From positions 1,109,001-1,173,000 of the forward strand of contig NZ_CP060825.1 in the NCBI RefSeq assembly GCF_014489615.1: DNA of 64,000 nucleotides, in the 5' to 3' direction. The notes beneath the pieces are model-generated. The model did not search any database. It saw only the letters and a list, made by a program, of their open reading frames with translations, and had not been told where the DNA came from. This DNA is from Streptomyces genisteinicus. GTDB taxonomy: Bacteria; Actinomycetota; Actinomycetes; Streptomycetales; Streptomycetaceae. Positions 55,301 to 63,108 of the stretch are shown one piece after another (the first letter of the stretch is position 1; every line of letters starts with the position of its first letter). The translations under genes and the position numbers were made by a program.

Positions 55301-56202
55301 GCCGAGGTCGCGGCGGAGGGGGTGCGTACGGCGCCGAGGTCGACGGACCCGGAGTCCCGGCCGCCCGCCTCGTGGGCACCGCTCTCGTGCACGGCCTGTG
55401 CGGCGGCGAACGTCTCCGCCGGGGCGGTGGCTTCGGGTGCGGGGGCGGCGAACGCCACGGCGGAAGGGGCTGGTTCGGCCTCGGCGGGCCAGGGGCGGCC
55501 GGCGGCCTGTGCGGGGGCCTCGGGGAAGGCGCCCTGCTCCCCGGCCGGCTGGGGCGCGAAGGGCGCGTCGGCGGCGGGCTGCTGCGGCAGCGGGCCGGGA
55601 GCCATGCCGGGGACGACGGACATGACGCCCTGCACCTGGGCGAGCGGCTCCTGCGCGGGCTCGTGCCCCTGCGGCTCCCCGGCAGGCTCCGGCTGCCCGG
55701 CGTGCGCCGCGCCGTGCGGGGCGTGCGGGGTGTCCGCGCCGTGCGGACTGTCCTCCGTCTGCGGGGCGTCCGCGGTCTGCTGGGCGTACAGCGCGCTCCC
55801 GGCCGACCCGGCGACCTGGGTGAACGCGGGCGCGGCGGGCTCCTGGGCGTCCGCGGGGGCGGCGGCCTCGCCGTAGGCGTAGCCGGCCTGGTGGTCCGTC
55901 ACGTACGGGCCGCCGGCGTGGTGCGGGACACCCGCGGGCGCCGTGTGCTGAACGGGGGCGGGTGCGGCCGCGTACTGCTCCGCGGGGGCCGCGTGGTGCG
56001 CCGGGGCCGGGGCGGACGCCGTGTGCGGGTGCTCGCTCCAGGCGCCCTGGGCGCCCGGCATGAGCAGGAGGTCGTCCTCGTCGGAGGTGTGCCCGGAGGG
56101 TTCGAGGTAGGTGTAGGCGTCCTGGGCGGGGACGCCCGGCTGCTCCACCATGCCTGCGTTCTCCGGCAGTCCCTCGCCCGGGACCTGGCCGGTGTCAGTC
56201 AT
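52324..56202 (-). CDS. cobT: BluB-CobT fusion protein with a large disordered N-terminus
   Basis: A 1292-residue protein. Residues 1 to about 720 are Pro/Ala/Glu/Gln low complexity with no fold. About 721-950 is a nitroreductase-like 5,6-dimethylbenzimidazole synthase (BluB) with RRDIRNGFRSDPIPHEVLL and HTAPSVGHSQPWDFVV. About 960-1292 is nicotinate-nucleotide:DMB phosphoribosyltransferase (CobT) with TKPSGALGMLE and GEMGIANTTASAAL. Fusing the two places synthesis and activation of the lower cobalamin ligand on one chain. The ATG has GAGGGG upstream. Confidence 0.9.
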   Translation of the reverse strand: MTDTGQVPGEGLPENAGMVEQPGVPAQDAYTYLEPSGHTSDEDDLLLMPGAQGAWSEHPHTASAPAPAHHAAPAEQYAAAPAPVQHTAPAGVPHHAGGPYVTDHQAGYAYGEAAAPADAQEPAAPAFTQVAGSAGSALYAQQTADAPQTEDSPHGADTPHAPHGAAHAGQPEPAGEPQGHEPAQEPLAQVQGVMSVVPGMAPGPLPQQPAADAPFAPQPAGEQGAFPEAPAQAAGRPWPAEAEPAPSAVAFAAPAPEATAPAETFAAAQAVHESGAHEAGGRDSGSVDLGAVRTPSAATSAMPTPPPARRPLHMGPPVPEANSGVVRSLADRGPAGVPPHPAQTRTAPAAQQATTGVEYLDVPREAAAAELPGPQLGEIPPQAGAPWDPQPPQQEAQAAETVVPQPPAEPVDPAVAEAGVPAPRHGDADGTAPGAPAAVAEQDPAPAGAQAVAPDAPAQPEPAPGAPAAVAEPVAAPAEPQAVPAEAPEEPVQQVLLPEQPAPDPAPPVAAEAPAPAPEAVGAPEAAEPPVEAAPQPEAVPAEPAVAEAVAEAVAEPETAPAETVPATADAPEAAEPPVETAPQPEAVPEPVAAEAAPVAPAQPLAEAAPAVAPAAAEAPAEPFPQPEAVPVADGTTPQPEAADATASAPQPETAPAHSAPVAAEPQAAAEPPAEPQAAAAAPAPQPEPAADAAPAQPEAAAPALPEAEEAAEPAGPPAPGYDDAEREAVLRVMRERRDIRNGFRSDPIPHEVLLRVLEAAHTAPSVGHSQPWDFVVIRSAETRRTMHELAQRQREAYAKSLPKGRAKQFKELKIEAILDTPVNIVVTADPTRGGRHTLGRHTQPQMAPYSSALAVENLWLAARAEGLGVGWVSFFDEREMVRTLGLPDHLEVVAYLCVGYVDEFPEEPELLQAGWSKRRPLSWVVHEETYGRRALPGEEPHDLLQETVAGIRPLDAKALGEAWERQKRMTKPSGALGMLEIISAQLSGLSRMCPPPVPEPAAVAIFAGDHGVHAQGVTAWPQEVTGQMVANFLGGGAVCNAFAGQVGAEVCVIDVGVAADLPATPGLLPRKVRAGTADFTTGPALSRDEVCAAIEVGIETARDLVAAGNKALLTGEMGIANTTASAALISVYTGADPAEITGRGTGINDAMHARKVDVVRRALELHRPDPADPVGVLAAVGGLEHCALVGLILGGASLRTPVILDGVSTGAAALVARAIAPEALAACIAGHRSAEPGHVAALGKLGLRPLVDLDLRLGEGTGALLALPIVQSAARAMHEVATFDSAGVTEK
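54443..54636 (-). repeat. Duplicated segment inside the disordered region of the BluB-CobT protein
   Basis: 54443-54492 and 54587-54636 are 50-bp direct repeats with two mismatches, 144 bp apart, so the frame is kept. They encode the near-identical PEAAEPPVE/PQPEAVP stretches. Confidence 0.75.
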
Positions 56203-56661
56203 GCGTACCCCTCGCCCATCGGTTGTGCTTCTTCGGCCCATCGCCCGGGGCGTCCGACCGGCGCACCTGACGCCCGTGAACAACAACGAGCGTGTGCGCC
56301 GCGCGGCACGATCGACCCCCGACCCCATGCATTGTCGCCGTCGTTCGCCACCACGGCAGCAAGATCCGCCGCGGTCCGCTGTGGGCTGCGCCACGTCGCG
56401 CGACCCCCCGGTTCCGGCGTACCACGAACAGGGCCGGAAGCGACCCCTGTTTCCGGACATTCACCGACCGATCGGCAAGCACCCGGGCGCGGTACGACGA
56501 TCGGCCAGCCTACCCTCCACGGTGCCGGAAGTGGGGGTTGGGCCCGAGTTGTGAGCAGCGCGACGGCGGTGCTCGGAGTGTCCGCGATCGCGCCACCGGG
56601 ACCCCGGTCCGCGCGGCCGGGCGGCACGGTCGGCGCCGCCGGGGTGCAGCGGTCCGTGCCG
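56203..56661. other. Gap upstream of the bluB-cobT fusion gene
   Basis: On the minus strand a TAGGCT hexamer at 56507-56512 could start a leader of about 300 bases. Two direct repeats GATCGGCAAGC (56470) and GATCGGCCAGC (56499) lie just inside that transcript. The short string GGTGAATGTCCGG recalls part of a B12 riboswitch, but the conserved GCCACTG is absent. Near the cobL end CGGCACGG and CCGTGCCG (56622 and 56654) form a weak hairpin. I see no gene. Confidence 0.45.
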
Positions 56662-57897
56662 TCAGGCGGTCGCGTCGGGGTGGCGTCCGCAGAGGAGGAA
56701 GACCACCGTGCGTTCGCTCTCGGTCCAGTCCGAGGTGTCGAGTGCGACGGACTGGAGCAGGGCGCACTCGACGTCGTAGCCGCCCGCGGCGAGCGCGGCC
56801 CCGACGGCCTCGGCCTCGTCGCGGGTGGAGGCGTGGGTGACGATGCGCTGCGGACGGCGGTCGGCGACGGCGGTCACGACGGGGACTCCGCCACCGCCGA
56901 TCCGCACCACGTCCGGCTCGGGCAGGCGTTCCAGCACGTGCGGCGCGCGGCCCTCGACGACCTGCACCTGGACGCCGAGGCGGCGCGCCCGGGCGTCGGT
57001 CAGGCGGCAGGCCGCGGCGTCGGAGTCGACCGCGATGACGGCGGCGCCGAACCCCGCCGCCTCGGTCGCGAGCGCGCCGCCCCCGCAGCCGATGTCCCAC
57101 ACCAGGTCGCCGGTACGGGGGCCGAGGCGGGCGAGCTGGGCCGCGCGCAGCCCCGCGTACTCGCCCTCGCGCTGCGGCGCCCGGCGCTCCTCGTCGTCCG
57201 GCGGCAGGGCCCAGCCGCGCTGCTGCGGCGGGTAGCCGGGTCCGCGCCCGGCGAGCCACCCGGCACCGGACCGGGCGACGCCCGTGAGGGTGCCGGACCC
57301 GCCGATGACGATCACGACGTTGGGGTCGCGCCAGACGTGGTCGGCGACCTTGTCCGAGGTGAGGACCGTGACCTGCTCGCGGTCGGTGCCGAGTTCCTCG
57401 CAGATGACGAAGGTGCGGTGGATCCCGTCGAGCAGCAGGGCCAGTTCGGCCGGGCCGGCTCCGGGTGAGGTGAGGACGGCGACCTTGGGGTGGGCCCGGC
57501 AGACGTTGACGGCCCGGCGCAGGGTGCGCTGGTGGGCGACGACCGTCAGGGCGTCGTCCCACGGCATGCCGGCCCGGGCGAAGGCGGTGGCGACGGAGGA
57601 GACGGCGGGGACCACCTCGACCTCCAGGCCGTGCTCGGGGGCCCGCAGGGTGCGGACGACGCCGAAGAAGCCGGGGTCGCCGTCGGCGAGGACGACCGCG
57701 CTGCCCCGGTGGCCGGCGATGCGCCGGGCGGCGAGGTCCACGCTGCCGAGGCGGATGCGCTCGGCGTTCGGGGGCACCTCGGGCAGGGCCAGGTGGTGGG
57801 CGGCGCCGGCCACCAGGGTGGCGGCGGAGAGCGCGGACGTGGCCGCCCGGGTGAGCGGCGAGCCGTCCCATCCGATCACCGTGACCCGGTCGGCCAT
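56662..57897 (-). CDS. cobL: Precorrin-6Y C5,15-methyltransferase (decarboxylating), CobL type
   Basis: A 411-residue bifunctional cobalamin-pathway methylase. The N-terminal CobE/CbiE-type methylase domain starts VTVIGWDGSPLT and includes VVLADGDPGFFG. The C-terminal CbiT-type domain has the AdoMet-binding DLVWDIGCGGGALATEAA. It methylates C5 and C15 of precorrin-6 and removes the acetate side chain. The ATG start is clear, and it lies upstream of the bluB-cobT gene across a 459-bp gap. Confidence 0.92.
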   Translation of the reverse strand: MADRVTVIGWDGSPLTRAATSALSAATLVAGAAHHLALPEVPPNAERIRLGSVDLAARRIAGHRGSAVVLADGDPGFFGVVRTLRAPEHGLEVEVVPAVSSVATAFARAGMPWDDALTVVAHQRTLRRAVNVCRAHPKVAVLTSPGAGPAELALLLDGIHRTFVICEELGTDREQVTVLTSDKVADHVWRDPNVVIVIGGSGTLTGVARSGAGWLAGRGPGYPPQQRGWALPPDDEERRAPQREGEYAGLRAAQLARLGPRTGDLVWDIGCGGGALATEAAGFGAAVIAVDSDAAACRLTDARARRLGVQVQVVEGRAPHVLERLPEPDVVRIGGGGVPVVTAVADRRPQRIVTHASTRDEAEAVGAALAAGGYDVECALLQSVALDTSDWTESERTVVFLLCGRHPDATA

Positions 57898-58029
57898 CGC
57901 GTCAGTCTCCTGGTGTCGGTGCAGACAGGGGGTGTACGGGCGGTGGTGCGCCGCACGCCGAGGGTACCGGGCCCCGTGACGGGCCCGATGTGAGGGAAGG
58001 ATTCGGCTGAGGCCGGGAGGGGGGCCGGC

Positions 58030-58665
58030 TCAGTTCCAGTCGGTGTAGGAGGCGTAGCCGGCCTCGGCCAGGCGGTCGGCCTCGAGGTCCTCGGGGAGCA
58101 GGCTCCACACGATCAGGTCGGTGCGGATCTCGGCCCAGCCGCCGCTGCCGTCCTCGGGCCGGGTGCGTACGGTCCAGGCGTTGCGCAGCACGCCCTCGCT
58201 GATGAAGCCGGCCTTCTGGGCGACCTGCTGGGAGGCGGTGTTGCCGGCGGCCGTGCGCAGTTCCATGCGCTCGAAGCGGCGGTCGCGGAAGAGCCACTGC
58301 GCGACCGCGAGCACGGACTCGGTGGCGTACCCCTCACCGCGCGCCCACGGTGCGGTCACGTAGGAGACCTCGGTGGCGAGCAGGCGCCAGTCGGTGTTGC
58401 GGAGGTGGACGATGCCGACGAGCCGCTGGGTGAGGAACTCCGTGACCGCGAAGACGATTCCGCGCCCCTCGGTGCGCTCGGCCGGCGCGAAGGCGCGGAC
58501 CCAGTGCTCGGCGTCCCGGGAGGTGTACGGGTGGGGGGCCGAGGTCCAGGCGGTGACCATCTCGTCGTTCATCATCTCGGTGTGCGCCGGGATGTCGGCG
58601 TCCTCGAAGGGGCGCAGCACCAACCGCTCCGTGCTGATGGACACGTCCGGGAAGGTGTGAGTCAT
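58030..58665 (-). CDS. GNAT acetyltransferase, RimJ/RimL type
   Basis: A 211-residue N-acetyltransferase. The N-terminal ISTERLVLRPFEDADIPAHTEMM and the acetyl-CoA motif APWARGEGYATESVLAVAQWLF with RTAAGNTASQQVAQKAGF are typical of RimJ-like enzymes that acetylate protein N-termini or small molecules. The ATG giving MTHTFPDV has GGAGCAGCGC upstream. It lies downstream of metQ across a strong terminator. Confidence 0.88.
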   Translation of the reverse strand: MTHTFPDVSISTERLVLRPFEDADIPAHTEMMNDEMVTAWTSAPHPYTSRDAEHWVRAFAPAERTEGRGIVFAVTEFLTQRLVGIVHLRNTDWRLLATEVSYVTAPWARGEGYATESVLAVAQWLFRDRRFERMELRTAAGNTASQQVAQKAGFISEGVLRNAWTVRTRPEDGSGGWAEIRTDLIVWSLLPEDLEADRLAEAGYASYTDWN

Positions 58666-58805
58666 GCGCTGCTCCATGCCGGGGCCGGCGGTGGTCGTTG
58701 CCCAGCGGCCACGCCGTCGTACGCGTGTGCGGGCCGCGGGGGTTCGTCGTCGTGAGGACACAGCATGCAACACCGGCCCGGGACCGTGCATGGCCGGGTG
58801 CGCTA

Positions 58806-58851
58806 CGACGCCGGCCCCGGGCACCGCGACGGGTGCCCGGGGCCGGCGTCG
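58806..58851 (-). terminator. Terminator after metQ
   Basis: A perfect 20-bp stem (58806-58825 and 58832-58851) with loop GCGACG lies 18 bases past the metQ stop. It ends the metNIQ transcript. Confidence 0.9.
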
Positions 58852-58869
58852 AACGGCCGTGCCGCTCGC

Positions 58870-59730
58870 TCAGCCGGCGGCGCCGAAGGAGGCGACGACG
58901 GAGCCCTGGTAGGTGTCCTCGAGGAACTTCTCGACCTCGGGCGAGTTCAGCAGCTTCGCGAGCTTCTGCACGCGCGGGTCGTCCTGGTTGCCGTCCTTGA
59001 CGGCGAGGAGGTTGGCGTAGGGGTTGCCCTCGGCCTTCTCCAGGACCAGCGCGTCGGTGGCGGGCTTGAGGTCGGCCTCGATGGCGTAGTTGCCGTTGAT
59101 GACCGCGGCGTCGACGTCGTTCAGGGCGCGGGGCAGCGTGGCGGCCTCCAGCTCCTTGAACTTCAGGCCCTTCGCGTCGGCGATGTCGGAGAGCTTGGCG
59201 TCGGTGCCGACGCCCTCCTTGAGGGTGATCAGGCCGTTGTCGGCGAGCAGGTGGAGCGCGCGGCCCTCGTTGGTGGTGTCGTTGGGGACGGCGACGGTCT
59301 GCCCGGCCTTGATGTCCTTGATGTCCCCGGCCTTCTCGGAGTAGAGGCCGAGGGGCTCCAGGTGGACGTTGACGACGGGGACGACGGTCGTCTTGTTCTT
59401 CTTGTTGAAGTCGTCCAGGTACGGCTTGTGCTGGAAGAAGTTGGCGTCGACCTGGCCCTGCTGGGTGGCGGTGTTCGGCAGGACGTAGTCCGTGAACTCC
59501 TTGACCTCCAGCTTGAGTCCGGCGTCGGCGGCCAGGTTCTCCTTGACGTAGTTGAGGATGTCGGCGTGCGGCGTCGGGGACGCGGCGACGACGAGGGCCT
59601 TGGACTCGTCGGCCTTGGCGCCGGCGTCGCCGCCGGAGTTCGGGTCGGACGCCGTGCCGCAGGCGGTCAGGCCGAGGGCGAGCGCGGCGGTGGCCGCGGC
59701 CGCGGCGGTGAGCTTGATGTTCTTGCGCAC
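58870..59730 (-). CDS. metQ: Methionine ABC transporter substrate-binding lipoprotein MetQ
   Basis: A 286-residue NlpA-family lipoprotein. A signal peptide with the lipobox LTAC (Cys at about 24) gives an outward-facing lipid anchor. The periplasmic-binding fold continues with FTDYVLPNTATQQGQVDANFFQHKPYLDDF and NGNYAIEADLKPATDALV, both typical of MetQ. It delivers methionine (or a related sulfur amino acid) to the MetI/MetN machinery. The start is a GTG. Confidence 0.93.
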   Translation of the reverse strand: MRKNIKLTAAAAATAALALGLTACGTASDPNSGGDAGAKADESKALVVAASPTPHADILNYVKENLAADAGLKLEVKEFTDYVLPNTATQQGQVDANFFQHKPYLDDFNKKNKTTVVPVVNVHLEPLGLYSEKAGDIKDIKAGQTVAVPNDTTNEGRALHLLADNGLITLKEGVGTDAKLSDIADAKGLKFKELEAATLPRALNDVDAAVINGNYAIEADLKPATDALVLEKAEGNPYANLLAVKDGNQDDPRVQKLAKLLNSPEVEKFLEDTYQGSVVASFGAAG

Positions 59731-59799
59731 GAAGAGTGCCTCTTTCCTGTGGTGGTGCGACGCCCGGACAAGGAGTGCGGGCGCTGGGGGTGGAGCGGG

Positions 59800-60471
59800 T
59801 CAGCCCGCGGCGCGACCGCGCCGGGCGAGGAGGCGTACGACGCCGTCGCCGAGGAGCTGGACGAGAGTCACCAGAGCGATCAGGATCACCACGGTGATCA
59901 GCATGAACTGGGTCTCGAAGCGCTGGAATCCGTAGGTCACGGCCTTGGAGCCGAGTCCTTCGCCGCCGACCGCGCCCGCCATCGCCGAGTAGCCGACGAG
60001 GACGATCACGGTGGTGGTGACGGCGGCGACCAGCGAGGGCAGGGCCTGCGGGAGCAGCACCTTGCGGACGATGGTGGGCACCGATCCGCCCATGGACTGC
60101 ACGGCCTCGACGAGCCCGTGGTCCACCTCGCGGATGGCCGTCTCGACGAGCCGGGCGAAGAAGGGGATGGCGCCCACGGCGAGCGGCACGATCATGGCGG
60201 TGGGGCCGATGAAGGTGCCGACGACGAGCGTGGTGAAGGGGATCAGGGCGATCAGCAGGATGATGAACGGCAGCGAGCGGCCGATGTTCACGACGACGCC
60301 GACGACCTTGTTCACCGGGGTGTTCTGGAGCAGTCCGCCCTTGTCCGTGAGGACGAGCAGCACACCGAGCGGCAGTCCGCCGGCGACCGTGACGACGGTG
60401 GACCACAGCACCATGTAGAGGGTGTCGAGGGTGCCCTGCGTGAGCAGGGGCTGCATCTGGTCCCAGGTCAC
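59800..60471 (-). CDS. metI: Methionine ABC transporter permease MetI
   Basis: A 223-residue membrane permease of about five to six helices with the conserved EAA-type loop (VEAVQSMGGSVPTIVRKVLLPQALPSLV) that contacts MetN. The GTG overlaps the metN stop as GTGA, so it is coupled to the ATPase gene. It precedes metQ by 69 bases. Confidence 0.93.
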   Translation of the reverse strand: MTWDQMQPLLTQGTLDTLYMVLWSTVVTVAGGLPLGVLLVLTDKGGLLQNTPVNKVVGVVVNIGRSLPFIILLIALIPFTTLVVGTFIGPTAMIVPLAVGAIPFFARLVETAIREVDHGLVEAVQSMGGSVPTIVRKVLLPQALPSLVAAVTTTVIVLVGYSAMAGAVGGEGLGSKAVTYGFQRFETQFMLITVVILIALVTLVQLLGDGVVRLLARRGRAAG

Positions 60472-61526
60472 TTCGCGACCTCCTCGACGAGAGCGGGGCT
60501 CTGGGCGGGGACGGCCGCGGCCGGATCGCCGGCCACGTCGACCTGGAGGTCCTGTTCGCGCAGGAAGCCGATGGGCACGACGTTCTCCTCGTAGCGGCCG
60601 GGCAGCTCGATGCGCATCCGTCCGATCTGCCGGCCGCCGACGGTGTCCATCGCCGCGCCGAGGATCGATATGTCGATGTTGTAGGTGCGCGAGAGCTGGG
60701 AGATCACCGGCTGGGTGGCGGCTTCGCCGTGGAAGGTGACGTCGACGACGGTCCGGTCCGGGCCGGTGGCGTCACCGCTCACCGGGAACAGCTCGTGGGC
60801 GAGCTCGGAGCCGGGGGTGGCGAGCAGTTCGCTCACGGTGCCGGATTCGATGATCCTTCCCTTCCTCATCAGGGCCGCGGAGTCGCAGACGGTCTTCACG
60901 ACGTCCATTTCGTGCGTGATGAGCAGCACGGTCAGCCCGAGCTGGCGGTTGAGGTCGCGCAGCAGCTGGAGGATGGAACGGGTGGTCTCGGGGTCGAGCG
61001 CGCTGGTGGCCTCGTCGGACAGCAGGACCTTGGGGTCGCCGGCGAGGGCGCGGGCGATGCCGACACGCTGCTTCTGGCCGCCGGACAGCTGGCCGGGGTA
61101 GGAGCGGGCCTTGTCGGCGAGGCCGACGAGGTCGAGGAGTTCGAGCGCCTTGCGGGAACGCTCGGAGCCGGAGACGCCGAGGATCTCCAGGGGCAGCTCG
61201 ACGTTGTCCTTGACGGTCCGCGAGGACAGCAGGTTGAAGTGCTGGAAGACCATGCCGATGCGGGTGCGCGCCTCGCGGAGGTCCTTCGACGCGCGCCGGC
61301 CCCGGCCGGCGAGGGCCGTGAGGTCCCGGCCGTCGACGGTCACGGTGCCGGAGGTCGGGCGCTCCAGCAGGTTGACGCAGCGGATGAGGGAGGACTTGCC
61401 GGCGCCGCTCTGTCCGATGACGCCGAAGACCTCGCCCTCGCGGACGTGCAGGTCGACGCCGTCCAGGGCGGTGACGTCGCGGCCTCGCGATGAGTAGACC
61501 TTGGTGAGGCCCGTAGTGGTGATCAC
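60468..61526 (-). CDS. metN: Methionine ABC transporter ATP-binding protein MetN
   Basis: A 352-residue ATPase. Walker A is GQSGAGKSS, the signature LSGGQKQR, Walker B VLLSDEATSALDPET, and the H-loop LLITHEMDVV. A C-terminal NIL (methionine-sensing) domain of about 90 residues ends the protein. An ATG at 61580 opens a longer frame, but the GTG at 61526 (VITTTGLTKVY) fits MetN proteins and has GGAA nine bases before. Confidence 0.93.
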   Translation of the reverse strand: MITTTGLTKVYSSRGRDVTALDGVDLHVREGEVFGVIGQSGAGKSSLIRCVNLLERPTSGTVTVDGRDLTALAGRGRRASKDLREARTRIGMVFQHFNLLSSRTVKDNVELPLEILGVSGSERSRKALELLDLVGLADKARSYPGQLSGGQKQRVGIARALAGDPKVLLSDEATSALDPETTRSILQLLRDLNRQLGLTVLLITHEMDVVKTVCDSAALMRKGRIIESGTVSELLATPGSELAHELFPVSGDATGPDRTVVDVTFHGEAATQPVISQLSRTYNIDISILGAAMDTVGGRQIGRMRIELPGRYEENVVPIGFLREQDLQVDVAGDPAAAVPAQSPALVEEVAK

Positions 61527-61745
61527 AGGGTTTCCGTCACTGTCGAGTGCACGGCGCGGTGTCCGCCGGGCACGGGGCATTTCGGGTCGGACAGCCCTCT
61601 GCGGGCACGGCCGTCCGGCTGGTGGCCGGGGGTGGCACGTGCGCGGGGCAGGGTCGCTCCGAGGCGTTCTCCGTGGTTCCGGGGACGTTCGGACGCGGCG
61701 CGGCTGTCGGTCTCGCTTCGGGGCGCGAGGCTCAGGCAGGGGCCC

Positions 61746-61832
61746 TCAGAAGGCGCGCATTCGACACAGACAACGAGCACCGGGCGTCGTGATCGCCTCG
61801 GTCGCAAGGGTGCGGCTGCTCGTCGTGGTCAT
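61746..61832 (-). CDS. Candidate leader peptide upstream of metNIQ, 28 aa
   Basis: An ATG opens a 28-residue frame (MTTTSSRTLATEAITTPGAR then CLCRMRAF). Two Cys and one Met lie close to the end, as in attenuation peptides that sense sulfur amino acids. The ATG has no ribosome-binding site. A TTTACT hexamer ends 7 bases before it, which fits a leaderless transcript. The metN start lies 219 bases downstream. Confidence 0.5.
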   Translation of the reverse strand: MTTTSSRTLATEAITTPGARCLCRMRAF

Positions 61833-61837
61833 GGCTG

Positions 61838-61866
61838 CAAGTAAAGCAGACAGGTGTACGAGCCAA
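61838..61866 (-). promoter_or_regulatory. Candidate promoter of the metNIQ leader
   Basis: On the minus strand TTGGCT (61866 to 61861) lies 15 bases before TTTACT (61845 to 61840), or 17 bases before TACTTG (61843 to 61838). The region is AT-richer than its surroundings. Start-site mapping would choose between the alternatives. Confidence 0.4.
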
Positions 61867-61873
61867 TCGAAGG

Positions 61874-61890
61874 TGTCCGCTATTCGGACA
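61874..61890. promoter_or_regulatory. Operator-like palindrome next to the metNIQ promoter
   Basis: TGTCCG and CGGACA arms flank the 5-base spacer CTATT and abut the candidate -35. A further TGTCCA half-site occurs on the minus strand at about 61906-61911. This is the layout expected of a regulator that controls the transporter. Confidence 0.45.
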
Positions 61891-62250
61891 TCACCTCTAC
61901 GGTATGTGGACAGGCAGCCCCGCCGGCCTGCACTACCCGAACCGCCTCCGAACTGCACGTATGCGCCGCGCGACGGTGGTCTGGGGGCTCGGCGGAGGTG
62001 CCGCGCTGTGGCCGATACCACCCGTCGAACGGCCCGGGAGCGGGTAGCCGGTGCCGGAGCGGGCAGGGCCGGGGGCAGGAGGGCGGTGCGCCGGGGGGGG
62101 CGGGTCCGCCGGCGGTCCGGTCCGTCCCGGGAGCGGGCACGGGGCAGCGCCCGGACGGGAGGGACGCGGCCCCGGCGCGGGCGCCGGAGGCCGGGACGGG
62201 CACCGGGGCCGGGGACAGGGGCCCGGGCGGCGCGTAATACGCTCGAGCCC

Positions 62251-62610
62251 ATGCTCGACGCCCTGACGATCGCGGTGGCCGTGACCGCGCTCGCCCTCGC
62301 CGCGTGGTGCGGCCACGCCGCCTACCGCGACCAGCCCACCAAGGACTGGCACTTCATCGGCATCGCCGTGGTGTCGGTGCTCGCCCTCGCCCAGCTGGTC
62401 GTCGGCATCGTGCAGCTGGCACGGGGCGAGGAGCCCTCCGAGTCCGTCGCGATCTTCCTGGCGTACCTCATCGGTGCGGCACTCGCCGTGCCGGCCGCCG
62501 GATTCCTGTCGCTCGGCGAGCGCACCCGCTGGGGCTCGGCGACCGTGGCCGCCGGAGCGGTGGTCCTCGCCGTGCTCGAAGTACGGCTCCACGACATCTG
62601 GGGAGGCTGA
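62251..62610 (+). CDS. Small integral membrane protein, 119 aa
   Basis: Three to four transmembrane helices fill most of the sequence (TIAVAVTALALAAWCGHAA, IGIAVVSVLALAQLVVGIVQL, ATVAAGAVVLAVLEVRL). I see no functional motif. The frame starts at an ATG (MLDALTIAV) and ends just before the next gene, whose ATG is 3 bases past the stop. The two genes are probably an operon of membrane proteins of unknown role. Confidence 0.82.
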   Translation: MLDALTIAVAVTALALAAWCGHAAYRDQPTKDWHFIGIAVVSVLALAQLVVGIVQLARGEEPSESVAIFLAYLIGAALAVPAAGFLSLGERTRWGSATVAAGAVVLAVLEVRLHDIWGG

Positions 62611-62612
62611 CG

Positions 62613-63044
62613 ATGGCCGGGACGACCACCGGGGACGGCACGCCCGCGACGGGACGGTCCAGGCTGGTCTCCGGACCCGGCCTGCTGCTGGTCTGGCTCT
62701 ACGGCGTGATGTCGGTCGGCGCCGTGTCGCGCTCCGTCTACCAGATCCTCACGGACTTCGGCAGCGCACCGCTGGCCCACGTGCTCTCCGCGGTCGCGGC
62801 GGTGGTGTACGCGTTCATCACGTACACGCTGGTGCGCGGTGGCGAGACGGCCCGCAGGGCGGCGCTGGTGTGCTGCGCCGCCGAGCTGGCCGGCGTGCTG
62901 ATCGTCGGGACCTGGACCCTGCTGGACCCGTCCGCGTTCCCCGACTCGACGGTGTGGTCCGACTACGGCATGGGGTACGTCTTCATCCCGGTGCTGCTGC
63001 CGGTCACCGGCATGATCTGGCTGCGGCGCGCCCGCACGGCGTGA
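62613..63044 (+). CDS. Integral membrane protein, 143 aa
   Basis: A protein with four predicted helices (LLLVWLYGVMSVGAVSRS, VLSAVAAVVYAFITYTLV, AALVCCAAELAGVLIVGTW, VFIPVLLPVTGMIWL). Its ribosome-binding site GGGGAGG lies within the end of the preceding gene, evidence for co-translation. The C-terminus is short and basic (RRARTA). Function unknown, but the pair is conserved in streptomycetes as I remember it. Confidence 0.82.
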   Translation: MAGTTTGDGTPATGRSRLVSGPGLLLVWLYGVMSVGAVSRSVYQILTDFGSAPLAHVLSAVAAVVYAFITYTLVRGGETARRAALVCCAAELAGVLIVGTWTLLDPSAFPDSTVWSDYGMGYVFIPVLLPVTGMIWLRRARTA

Positions 63045-63108
63045 GCCTGCGGGTCCGGTGGCGGTTCCGGGTCACCGGCCGTCCGGCGGGCCCGAGGTCA
63101 CCGGTCCG

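Larger units (their letters stand above)
61527..62250. other. Long leader and divergent gap upstream of metNIQ
   Basis: The 724-bp gap carries, on the minus strand, a candidate leader peptide gene (61746-61832) and its upstream operator and promoter. After its stop a CTCGC/GCGAG hairpin lies at 61712-61729, but I find no unambiguous attenuator. From about 61950 to 62250 the DNA is extremely GC-rich and serves as leader of the gene starting at 62251. I recognise nothing else there. Confidence 0.5.

Noticed and set aside
56203..56661. Cobalamin riboswitch before the bluB-cobT gene
   Set aside because: A long leader and GGTGAATGTCCGG are suggestive, but the invariant GCCACTG box and the AGGGAA element are not found. 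An Infernal search with the cobalamin riboswitch model would settle it.
61527..61870. SAM riboswitch before metNIQ
   Set aside because: I could not find the conserved GATGAA/GGCAACC core or the expected multi-helix pattern. The leader-peptide frame is the better explanation.
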